Below, piece by piece: positions 29,101-34,878 of a stretch of 64,000 nucleotides of DNA. The notes under the pieces were generated by a model that saw only the letters and a program-made list of their open reading frames with translations, was not told the DNA's origin and searched no databases. Made by a program: the position numbers and the translations under genes. The stretch spans positions 117,007,709 to 117,071,708 of the forward strand of contig NC_134572.1 in assembly GCF_050947875.1 (NCBI RefSeq), given 5' to 3'. The stretch's first letter is position 1; each line of letters opens with the position of its first letter. The stretch is from Dermacentor variabilis (taxonomy: Eukaryota > Arthropoda > Arachnida > Ixodida > Ixodidae).

Positions 29101-31488
29101 CGCATATTTTTAAACTCTGGCTAAAGTTAGCTGGGACACCCTTTATATCTGAAGAACACATGGAAAAATTTGAGCATTTGAGCATTCCAATCTGATTAAA
29201 ATGTGATCTCATTTTATGTACTGCGTCTAAGATCCATAAGGCAAACATATTCGTCTTGTCCATGTAGTTTCTTGCATCCCCCCCCCCCCCCGTCTTTTTA
29301 CCCCTGTACTACAGAGAAGGACGGTTCTAAAGCAGTGTACAAGAAGCGATCTTTCATCTTTGCGGCACAGAAAGCTGTGACATACGTTGCGAAACTACCT
29401 GTGCTTCATGTCAAAGCTGCCAAGAACGTTCAGGTATGTTGGAATTGCTTAATATAAAGTGGGCTTTGTTTACAATACGCAGTGAGAATTATGCGCCGGC
29501 TGTTAAATAGCAGCTTTCCACTATAAAAGCTGCAATTCTCCTGAAACGTCATTCTGAGTATTTTGGGTTGATCGATTTTAATTGTACGTAACCTTGATAG
29601 TAGTAGCGCATTGTCATTTTTTAAAGATTTTTCTTCTTCTTTTAAATAGGCGTATTTTGTTACCTCTTAATCGGTTTTCTTCCTTCATTTATTGTTACGA
29701 GCGCTCTGATGATACTAAAAGCTAAAAGTGTATGATAACAATAATGCTTCTGCAAAAAATAATCCTCCTTCCAGGCTCATCGTGGGGTCGCGTCAAATTT
29801 AGGTTGTGTGTATCGGGGTGTAAGTATTCTGCTAGATATGACGTAGTGCCTATGTGGTGAGCAAACTGCACAGGAAAAAAGAAAAGAAAAAAGAAAGCTC
29901 CAAGAATACTAGAAGAACCCACACTTCCGAGAGTATTTTTGTTCCAGGAGATTCAACTAATATTGTATATCAGCGCTGTGATTGTTTCCGCTTGATCCGC
30001 ATTGTTTCACTTCGTGTTACGTTGTCCGCCAAGAAGTCTAAATCCTGTGATCAATAACTAATGATAACCTGCCACAGTGTCTCAGTAGCTGCGGCGTTCT
30101 AGTGCAGAGCGCGAGGTCGCGGGTTCGAGCCAGGCCACGACGGTCATGCTTTCATGGGGGCGAAATGAAAGAAAAAAAAAACGCGCGTGTACTCAGATGT
30201 AAGTACACGCTAAGGACCACCAGGTGATGAAGATTATCCTGCAGTACCCCAGTACGACGTGCCTCATATTCAGATCGTGGTTTTCGCACGTAAAAACCTA
30301 GGGTTTTACCTAATATTTCTTTTTTTTTCGCAACGGCGTCCCTGCTTACCCACTGTGAAGTTGCGAGTTGTTAAAATCTCAATATCTTACGCTAAATGGA
30401 ATGATAAAATGAAAGGTGTTTCAGCTCTGACAAGGATGCTGGTAAAGGCAACCCACTTCTTACGGGTCCGCAAGTGGATGCCCATCTCATTGATCTGGAA
30501 GTGTTTAAAGTCAAATAAAATGCTTGGGGTTACGCTGCCTACCAGACCACGTGAGCTCGAGCCTAATGTGGTTTTGGCAGGTCTGAATGTATAGTATATC
30601 TCTTTTCGAGCACTGTGCAGTACGATGTATTATCATTTATTTTATTTATTTTAGCAAAATTTCGCTGACCACGAAAGGGCGTTGACGTTTACTCTCTTGG
30701 GAAGTACACATGGGAGCCCAAGCATCCAACTGGACTCGGCGATTGCACTTCTACAGCGGGCCATCTACAGGAAGTCATTGAAGGTGTTTCACGAAAAGGT
30801 AATCTGTGATCCAGCGAAAGGTGGCTCCTGTTTTCTTCAGTGCCGAAGCAACCTCGCCCTGTATGTGCGTAGCTCATTTTGTATATGACGCAAAGAATTC
30901 CTTGAGGGAGAGCTCCCGCTCCAGAAAACATTGACACAGCCGGCACACATTTGCGCTTCTACATATTCACAGCGTGCACGCATCGCAGAGCGGCAGGCGG
31001 GGAGGGGGGGGGGGGCTATTTTCAGCAACTCAAACTGCAGCGAACACTATAACTTGGCTCGCGTGGCTCACGTTTGTCATTAGGAACGCCATACCATTCC
31101 TGCTCGCATTAAGCGTGTTGTTTGCTCAACAACCATTTTTCTGTATTTTATACTTGGCGCGAAGTCGAGGTTAAAATTGCCTACTTCTTGCAACTAGTCG
31201 CTTTGCAGAGCGTATGTGCAAACACATTCGTCGGTGTTTCGCAGTTTGTTTACTGTTTCGTTAAGCGGTTTAAGCATCCCAAAGGAACCACTAGTAGTGG
31301 ATGTTAGTCAAAAGAGTTTTATCACTTATCAACAATTCTTTCTTCTCTCTTCTTGTTTTTTACTTTCAGAAATTCTACATGGTGGAGCGATTGTCTTTAT
31401 TATGAAGCACAACAGATCCTTCCGAACGTGGTTTCAAGGATACTCACGAATTAAAATTCTCACAAACATTACCGACTTTCGAAAGTAA
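2260..31488 (+). CDS. Gene A: secreted tandem-paralogue protein (LolA-like family suspected), 5' partial
   Basis: Seven exons (2260-2420, 12261-12392, 14214-14477, 17364-17529, 29315-29433, 30655-30820, 31370-31488) join into one frame of about 375 codons, all with GT-AG borders. The 5' exons lie before the window. The product has several N-glycosylation sequons (for example NSTL, NITD, NSSA), few cysteines and no membrane segment, which suits a secreted protein. Exons 1-3 align with exons 4-7 of gene B downstream: both have a DLLE or DLLQ exon end, a PDGV-x-C exon start and a TYKK or AYKK exon end. By recollection the pattern, including FDISPCY in the fourth exon, resembles the large LolA-like-domain secreted proteins of ticks; this needs a profile search. 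Introns are long because of transposons, the largest (17530-29314) holding a 5-kb LINE. Confidence 0.7.
2421..5188. other. Gene A intron, left part
   Basis: No exon was seen. A (GA)n run lies at 4050-4073. A short stretch near 4460-4515 resembles the reversed tRNA-like head of the ixodid SINE (bases ending CCACAACGGCGG); it is too short to classify firmly. The rest is unrecognised intron sequence, and open frames around 3900-4500 overlap each other on both strands without conserved motifs. Confidence 0.35.
5189..5360 (-). repeat. LINE 3' tail fragment, minus strand
   Basis: Read on the minus strand this ends CTTCTCAGGACCCCAATAAA followed by degenerate (ACT/ATT)n units. The same layout (a block beginning CTGTCCAGAG, then CTTCTCAGGGCCTCAACAAA) ends the LINE fragment at 56240-57310. 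It is most likely a 5'-truncated copy of that family. Confidence 0.5.
5361..6676. other. Gene A intron, unrecognised
   Basis: No conserved coding or repeat signature was found. A C run lies near 6388-6398 and the segment leads directly into the ACTC array. Confidence 0.35.
6677..6915. repeat. (ACTC)n microsatellite, about 60 perfect units
   Basis: The tetranucleotide ACTC repeats without visible interruption for 239 bases. Frames through it encode only Thr-His-Ser-Leu repeats and are not genes. Perfect purity suggests recent expansion, or a collapsed or extended assembly length. Confidence 0.95.
6916..7303. other. Gene A intron, unrecognised
   Basis: Contains a short GTA/GTAGCA-rich stretch (7185-7225) and a G-rich run near 7138-7160. 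No gene or element seen. Confidence 0.3.
7304..7980. mobile_element. Fold-back DNA element, 677 bp, long inverted arms
   Basis: The left end reads ACAAGGTGTTTCAGAGAAC and the right end, on the minus strand, reads ACAGAGTGTTTCAGCGAAC. The arms stay complementary for about 300 bases through CTGTGGCAGATAG-like, GTCTACTCGAA and GAACTTTGCGG blocks that meet near 7630-7690. No transposase is encoded, so it is non-autonomous. A one-armed relative lies at 49184-49512. Confidence 0.75.
8144..8397 (-). mobile_element. tRNA-derived SINE (ixodid Ruka-like), minus strand, with target duplication
   Basis: Read on the minus strand it starts CCGCCGTGGTTGC, has a B-box-like GGGACCGAATCCC, then the block GTGCACGTTAAAAAACCCCA and a tail ending CCCTATAATC plus T-rich sequence. 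These blocks match my memory of the ixodid tick SINE named Ruka. It is flanked by the direct repeat ATGCTTGTT at 8135-8143 and 8398-8406 (12 bases if CGG is included), the mark of target-primed insertion. Confidence 0.8.
8407..9059. other. Gene A intron with a short dispersed repeat
   Basis: Mostly unrecognised AT-rich sequence. The block TGTAGCCTCTGCCTTA near 8805-8820, followed by a GATGGTGATA-like stretch, recurs near 10229-10275, so it belongs to an unnamed dispersed repeat. Confidence 0.35.
9060..9735 (+). pseudogene. LINE fragment: end of ORF2 plus 3' tail
   Basis: The open part at 9275-9655 encodes the C-terminal end of a LINE polyprotein, with a zinc-binding array beginning CPLCNDYASLYHTTWACP. 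Upstream, in shifted frames, remnants such as a VWAPxHESLP-like stretch correspond to the end of an RNase H domain. The stop is followed by a short 3'UTR containing AATAAA and a (CTC)n-like tail at about 9720-9733. It is 5' truncated and frame-broken, hence a dead copy. It belongs to a different family from the I-like LINE at 18590. Confidence 0.65.
9733..10150. repeat. Dispersed repeat, also present at 58986-59322
   Basis: A run of shared blocks links this stretch with 58986-59322: TTACTGAACTAA, a GACTTTAATTTGAAT-like block, AACTCAAACACAA, CTCGGTTCCTTGCA, a GCAGTTGCCGG-like block and TCTTAAAGGCGAAGCTTA. The order and spacing are conserved, so both are copies of one unnamed non-coding repeat. 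Confidence 0.6.
10151..12260. other. Gene A intron with a GC-rich island
   Basis: The stretch 10361-10930 is markedly GC- and CpG-rich, with overlapping open frames on both strands and no recognisable domain. I read it as base-composition open frames, not genes. 11540-11620 carries short repeats of a CATCGAATGTACA unit. The rest is unrecognised, ending in the acceptor TTTCTTTTAG at 12251-12260. Confidence 0.35.
12261..12392 (+). CDS. Gene A, PDGV-x-C exon
   Basis: Acceptor TTTCTTTTAG, donor AAC|GTAAGC. The exon is 44 whole codons, phase 0 at both ends, starting IPDGVRC. It aligns with gene B exon 5, which starts LPDGVFC and is also phase 0 at both ends. Both have a TSS tripeptide near the C-terminal third. 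Confidence 0.85.
12393..13654. other. Gene A intron, unrecognised
   Basis: A T run lies at 12408-12419 and a simple TGTC/TTTG-rich stretch at 13127-13180. No exon or element could be supported. Confidence 0.3.
13655..14054. mobile_element. Fold-back element with ~25-bp inverted ends
   Basis: The left end GATGCGAAAGC followed by an ATGGCCCATTG-like block pairs with the right end, which on the minus strand reads AATGCGAAAGC followed by ATGTCCGATTG. The interior is GC-rich with no coding signal. Similar ends occur on the repeat at 23750-24305. Confidence 0.5.
14214..14477 (+). CDS. Gene A, exon equivalent to gene B exons 6+7
   Basis: Acceptor TTTCTTTTGCAG, donor ATC|GTAAGT, 88 whole codons. 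The first half (GFIDVNRNLHRLDY) aligns with gene B exon 6 (VWVDLDRMLYRIDY) and the second half, ending VAYKKI, with gene B exon 7, ending LTYKKQ. Where gene B has an intron after GNEG, gene A runs straight through GKEGMAY. Two sequons (NITD, NSSA) and one cysteine are present. Confidence 0.85.
14779..14909. repeat. Short inverted repeat (hairpin element)
   Basis: ATTGAAGCAAACTTTGACCA at the left and its near-complement at the right bracket a further paired CGAAAGACGAGGAAC block, leaving a short loop at about 14831-14853. A smaller inverted and direct repeat of TTAGGGTTGAAGAGATCCTC lies just upstream at 14618-14690. Confidence 0.6.
14910..15479. other. Gene A intron, unrecognised
   Basis: No conserved element or exon found in this AT-rich stretch. 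Confidence 0.3.
15480..15845 (+). repeat. Dispersed tick repeat plus LINE-like tail
   Basis: 15480-15640 contains blocks TTTTATGTCCACTGTAGGAC and GCGATCTCCAATTACCCCTG that I remember as part of an abundant tick repeat, and a decayed version appears at 31862-31960. 15755-15845 has the layout of the LINE tails elsewhere in the window (CCCAGTG-x-GGAGTAGCA, then CTCC-rich pyrimidines). Probably two nested fragments; class not settled. Confidence 0.5.
15846..16985. other. Gene A intron, unrecognised
   Basis: AT-rich sequence with no exon, RNA gene or element that I can support. Confidence 0.3.
16986..17101. repeat. (GAAA)n microsatellite with GACA interruptions
   Basis: AAGAAAGAAAG units alternate with short CAGACAGACAG blocks. 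The Leu/Phe/Ser-rich open frame on the minus strand is a product of the repeat. Confidence 0.9.
17364..17529 (+). CDS. Gene A, FDISPCY exon
   Basis: Acceptor GTTTATTACAG, donor GAAG|GTACGT. The exon has 55 codons plus one base, so it ends in phase 1. It encodes LPPAPLYGLARG and FDISPCYQES. The next exon at 29315 starts with the two bases that complete a Glu codon, so the frame continues cleanly across an 11.8 kb intron. No counterpart from gene B is visible because gene B runs off the window first. Confidence 0.8.
18010..18110 (+). repeat. LINE 3' tail fragment, plus strand
   Basis: CCTAGTGCAGGGTAGCAAAC followed by CTGGTTAACCTCCCTGCC matches the 3' tail of the complete LINE at about 23650-23700 and the fragments at 28000 and 34680. 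It is a solo tail left by a severely 5'-truncated insertion. The flanking 17530-18009 and 18111-18589 hold nothing else that I recognise. Confidence 0.65.
18703..19713 (+). pseudogene. LINE ORF1 (Gag-like, zinc knuckles), split by one in-frame stop
   Basis: An 80-codon N-terminal part (start ATG at 18703, acidic and Ser-rich with a basic RSKRAKR patch) ends at TAG 18943-18945. The same frame continues to 19713. The downstream part ends with three zinc knuckles: CHQCFRLGHVKGVC, CARCAEPHAEQTC and CANCSGPHAASSKDC. They are followed by an Arg-rich tail. Such ORF1 proteins bind the LINE RNA and act as its chaperone. A single nonsense change seems to be the only break, unless readthrough occurs. 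The last 32 bases form a perfect palindrome. Confidence 0.75.
19682..19713. repeat. Perfect 32-bp palindrome at the ORF1 stop
   Basis: CTACAAAGAAGGCGCA is followed directly by its exact reverse complement, whose last three bases are the ORF1 stop TAG. There is no loop. A TCATCTTTGTAG partial copy follows at about 19720, suggesting template switching. Confidence 0.9.
19851..23529 (+). pseudogene. LINE ORF2 (endonuclease-RT-RNase H), broken
   Basis: The endonuclease at about 19860-20550 shows WNARGL, CEPNLS, IGDFNAHHPAW and SDHNP motifs. The frame slips at about 20345 and returns at about 20435. TGA at 20727-20729 interrupts the frame before the RT part (20808-22589), which has KGVPQGGALSP and the catalytic YADD at 21810-21821. 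RNase H follows in the +1 frame with IYTDGST, SAELAALRAAL and FSDSKAA; a TAA lies at 22870-22872. The tail to 23529 has CNACLCEETLEHILCD, a terminal zinc-binding array typical of RNase H-bearing LINEs. It would make and insert cDNA by target-primed reverse transcription if intact, but at least five defects make it a pseudogene. Confidence 0.8.
23750..24305. repeat. Repeat element with GAATGCGAAAGCC-type inverted ends and internal minisatellite
   Basis: GAATGCGAAAGCCTTGAGTG at the left pairs loosely with the right end, which on the minus strand reads GAAGGCGAAAGCCTG. Inside, 23930-24210 is a degenerate tandem array of a unit around GTTAATTAAGGCACTCGAAC followed by CCACGACCTTTGGTG. The array may be a minisatellite expanded inside a non-autonomous element. 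No coding sequence. Confidence 0.55.
24306..26034. other. Gene A intron, unrecognised
   Basis: AT-rich with no supported element. A direct repeat of CTGTGATGGAACAGTGTA occurs twice around 25807-25851. Confidence 0.3.
26035..26131. repeat. (ATCA)n microsatellite
   Basis: About 24 units of ATCA with a few G or CG interruptions. The Ser-Ile-Asn-Gln repeat peptide in the overlapping frame is not a gene. Confidence 0.9.
26465..26722 (+). other. Unrecognised open frame with a CSKHF motif
   Basis: An 85-codon frame with good amino-acid balance contains CCSKHFEESFVPHVEDP. The C-x2-H-F pattern followed by an acidic stretch recalls the second half of THAP zinc-binding domains, but the N-terminal cysteine pair is missing and no splice-linked partner was found. 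It lies in the large intron of gene A on the same strand. Function unknown; it may be chance or a transposon-derived remnant. Confidence 0.2.
26723..27999. other. Gene A intron, unrecognised
   Basis: A (TTTC)n run lies at about 26803-26822 and G-rich runs at about 27341-27357 and 27747-27761. No gene supported; open frames around 27599-27981 overlap on both strands and lack motifs. Confidence 0.3.
28000..28112 (+). repeat. LINE 3' tail fragment, plus strand
   Basis: GGTGTAGGGTAGCCAACCGG then CTGGTTAACCTCCCTGCC: the same tail as at 18010 and 23650. The flanking pyrimidine-rich sequence is the end of a truncated I-like LINE copy. Confidence 0.65.
28561..29142. mobile_element. Fold-back DNA element, 582 bp
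   Basis: The left end AGGGTGCCCCAGCTAACTTC pairs with the right end, which on the minus strand reads AGGGTGTCCCAGCTAACTTT. Both arms continue through TTTAAAAATATGCGAATGCC and GTAATGTTGTTTG blocks to about 110 bases, with weaker pairing beyond. No transposase. From memory, ends of this type (GGGTGTCCCAGCTAA) are abundant in tick genomes. Confidence 0.75.
29315..29433 (+). CDS. Gene A, fifth visible exon
   Basis: Acceptor CCCTGTACTACAG behind a C-rich tract, donor CAG|GTATGT. The exon starts with two bases completing Glu and ends in phase 0. It encodes EKDGSKAVYKKRSF and LPVLHVKAAKNVQ. Phase agreement with both neighbours supports it. Confidence 0.75.
29434..30067. other. Gene A intron, unrecognised
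   Basis: AT-rich sequence with no exon or element supported. Confidence 0.3.
30068..30300 (+). mobile_element. tRNA-derived SINE (ixodid type), plus strand, diverged
   Basis: The same layout as the minus-strand copy at 8144: a tRNA-like head with GTCTCAGTAGCTGCGGCG, a B-box GGTTCGAGCC near 30122, then GGGGGCGAAATG, a GTACACGCTAAGGACC block and a tail with AGATCGTGGTTTTCGCACGT. An A run near 30172-30181 and many substitutions show that it is old. Confidence 0.7.
30655..30820 (+). CDS. Gene A, sixth visible exon (donor choice uncertain)
   Basis: The acceptor is TTTATTTTAG. It encodes QNFADHERALTFTLLG and LDSAIALLQRAIYRKSLK. Two donors compete. AAAG|GTGGCT at 30820 ends in phase 1 and joins the last exon to give a 39-residue ending. 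AAAG|GTAATC at 30798 is closer to consensus but ends in phase 0 and meets a stop 12 codons into the next exon. I prefer 30820 because the longer C-terminus echoes the preceding exon, but this is inference. Confidence 0.65.
31370..31488 (+). CDS. Gene A, terminal exon
   Basis: The acceptor is TTTTTACTTTCAG. With a phase-1 join the exon starts EILHGGAIVFIMKHNRSF and ends NITDFRK before TAA at 31486-31488. A variant poly(A) signal ATTAAA lies at 31619-31624. If the phase-0 donor is used instead, the protein ends at TGA 31403-31405. Confidence 0.6.
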
Positions 31489-34400
31489 CATCCGATGTGT
31501 TTTATTTTTATACTTATTCTTCTGACACTTCGGATCGAAATGTAGTTTCTATGTAGAGCAAATTTCTGTTGCAATGTTAATCTTCAAGTAAGTGTTAGCC
31601 GGTGGCGTAGCCTATGATATTAAACAGATCTGCACAAGCATGTTGAAACAATGAGGCAGTTTAAACAATTTGTTTAACTGTCTGCCGTAAACGCCTTTGT
31701 TATTTAATTTCAGTTGTGTCGATTATGATGGTATGTGCTTGCACTGAAGTTGTGAATATCTCCTTAGCTTACAATATTTCCCTATAGTTTTGTCAAATCT
31801 GTCAGCAGTTACTTCAGCACCGAAATGTGTAGTTTAAATAACGTGTTATTTTATATAGCATCCTCATCACGCCCATCCTCGTCGTCCTGTTTTATGCCAA
31901 GTGCAGGACGCAGGCGCTCTCCCAGCTATCTGCAATAGGCAGTGTCTCAAACATGGTGACTACGACGTATTTCCGGCTCTGAAATCACTTCCGGCGCATG
32001 TAGCCAGCAAAGGCATAGCCTTTGAGATGGTTCTCTGTTACTCGGAGGAAGCCGTCGCGTGGACGAATATTTGGACACCAGCCATTACCCCTGTCTTGCG
32101 TCAGCTGACTCCATCCAAAGCCTGTTTGGTTTGGAAGGGGGCTAAAATCGCATATTTTTTCTTGCATCCTCAATTGTGCAAGAAGGGAAGGGATATTATG
32201 TACGCTGTCATTAGTGGAATTTCAAGCACACAACCAAATCAGAATGATCCACCATTCCTCGCTATTACCACATCGTATGGTGTACAATGATCTGAAGGCG
32301 AGGTTACGCAGTCGGGAGCAATACCGGCATAGCTTGATAATACGACGGGCAGGGGCTGCCGCAGTAATTTCTCTGGCTGCTCAGGCAAGCACGTCCCCTA
32401 GTGCAGTCCCATCGATTTAAATCGTAGGTTTCATGCCGACTTATGCAAGGGGGAAGACACGCTGTCGCATATTGCAGCACCCGCTTCTAATTAGCTTATA
32501 TGTGACCCGAACGGAAGAAAGTTAAATATATTTGAACGTGTGCAATGCTGGCCGACCCTCGGCGCCATTTATTGTGCTACTTGGCTTGTTGACTAATTTG
32601 ATTTTTCTTAGAATTGCTTATTGTTCCTTGAATTTTACGAATGCCGACGCCGGCGGTAATTTAGTTATTGTTTCAGTCGCTAAGCCCTGCTTACATTACT
32701 GCAATACCGTTGACACCAAACAAGTTGCAAACGGAGATTCAACATTGAAAACCAGACCTTTGCCACTGCAACCCACGCTGAAAAGGTTCCATTCCTTGGC
32801 GACAAGGTCGAGGCACAAGCGCTTTCAACGGTGAGCGCCAGAGCCTATGCCAGAAAGAAGGTCAGTAAGGCACTTTTACGATATTGTTTAAGCCAACCCT
32901 GGGAAATACATCTAAAGTGGGTGAGCGAAAAGAATTCTACCTGGCATCGTGGCGCCTTGTGAACTGCGGAACGGGACGATGGCGCGCAAGCTAATCGAGT
33001 AAGTCTTTCAAGGGGTGACTGTTGTCTTTGCAATGAAATATTACAGCCAAAAATGCACTAAACAAGAATTCTTGATAATTACGTGCCAAAAACAATAAAC
33101 GAAAAAGAAAGCGTCAAGTGCAAACTCCTCAAAACTTTATATTTTGCTCGTGGCCACGCAAGGACACAGGAAAACATACTTCTGTCAATGCATAAAAAGA
33201 AATATCAATGAACTACAAGCAAGTCTCTCATGTTGGAGTCGATGGTGGTCCACAGGACACAAAAATAACTATATTTGTTGCCTTTCATTTTACTCCAGAA
33301 GTAAATAAATATGGTTGTAACCCCTAATGCACCTCTTTCTCTGTCTCTCTCTAAACGATAAAACGATTGAAGATGCATCGTCTTTCAAGAGCTTAACCAT
33401 TATTTTTTGCTGCATATGCATAGATTTGCAGGAAAGCCTAGATCGTTGACAGCACCAGTGCATGGTCGCTGTCGTCTTCGAACACGTGACCGAGCCGCCA
33501 TTGAGTGCCTTTTGGCTTCCATTTCCCGACAGCGGGTGAGGTGCTCAGTAAATGACGCAAGGCGTTGTTTCCACTTTCTGGATGAAATATTATTCTCCGA
33601 GGATGCAACGCTATATCAGCCAAAAGCGCTAACCGAACGTTAGTGCCGATGATAATTCACACAGGGACTTTCTTTAGCTTTAGATACTGTTGAGCAACTA
33701 CTCCAAGTCGGCGTGTGTGCGTGTTGTAGTGAAACAATACCAGATTGCGCGTACTTACTTCTGTTTTCTCGTAACAGCAGATAGCTCTCATCCCCTCAGT
33801 AGTGCGTTATCCGTCGTGATGGTGGGTATGTGCGAGCATTCTGCCGATAACGTCTTCTTCAATTCCATTAAAGATGTATTTGCTATTTTCACTGCCTCTC
33901 GCAACCATCGGTACTTCTGAAGATGCCGGAGACTGATAGTCCATGGAGATGTATAACTAGCGATAAAAGTTGAAGATATATATCCTAAGCTACGCTATTA
34001 CTGCGTTAGCTTATCGGTCACTAAACTGGTTAGTCGGATAAAAAAGAAATAGAAGTAATGGGAATTCCGGCGCCCAAGGTACCGTTTGTTTTGAGCGACG
34101 ACGAAACTGTAGTCCGTTAAGGATATTTTATTATGCATTACGTGCACAGAATAAAATTTGCTGCCAAGGTTTGTTCCTAAGCTATCAAAGTACGCCAGTT
34201 CCTCTTGCGAAATATGTAATCGAAGGCTGGCAAAGGCAGTCCGAATCATTGATTTTTACATGAGGAGCTTCAACTACTAACCTCGTGTACTAATCCTTAC
34301 GTTTAGACAGAATGCAAGTTTTAGCGAAATAATGTGAGCTTTATATTAGTTCTCTATATCTCTACAAGATCTCCATGTTGCTTTGAGTATGTGTGTCAAT

Positions 34401-34679
34401 AAGACTGTCTAGGTTCTTGGATATTAACTCCAAAGCTCTCGTAATACCTGGATAAGTACGTTTACTGTATTTTTGAGCTCGGGCGGAGAGATTTGGCTTC
34501 ATTAGAAATAACGGTTTGGGAAGAGGGCACTCTCGAAAATAGAGCTCAATAGGCACGGACAATTTATTCTTCAAAACAGACCTCAAAAGCACTGCTGCGA
34601 CTTTTGCAGGTTACCGGACTGAGTGATCGTATGTAATATAGAGCACAGAATTGTTACTACGTCGGTGATATCAAATGCT
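31489..34679. other. Gene A 3' flank and intergenic DNA
   Basis: A decayed copy of the dispersed repeat seen at 15480 lies at about 31862-31960 (GTTTTATGCCAAGTGCAGGA). The frames at 31901-32290 and 33407-33643 show no recognisable domain. Nothing else supported. Confidence 0.35.
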
Positions 34680-34805
34680 CGCTTTCTTTTCCTCTCTGAA
34701 TATTTCCCTCCTCCTTCCTCCTTCCCCAGTGCAGGGTAGCCAACCCGATTCAGACCTGGTTAATCTCCCTGCATTCCATTTATTCTTCTCTCTCTCTCTC
34801 TCTCC
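34680..34805 (+). repeat. LINE 3' tail fragment, plus strand
   Basis: CCCCAGTGCAGGGTAGCCAA followed by CTGGTTAATCTCCCTGC and a (TC)n run at about 34785-34805. It is the same tail family as 18010, 23650 and 28000, here tail-to-tail with the minus-strand LINE that ends at 34879. Confidence 0.65.
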
Positions 34806-34878
34806 CCCTCTTAAATCAGCAACCGGCTCCATATTCGCTCTTTGAGCGCATGTCTGCGTCAAACATTAAGAAAAATGG

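Noticed and set aside
30100..30140. tRNA gene
   Set aside because: B-box belongs to a SINE; no full cloverleaf and no anticodon stem.
30841..30880. Possible micro-exon between the last two exons of gene A
   Set aside because: Its only phase-suitable donor creates a stop codon at the junction with 31370.
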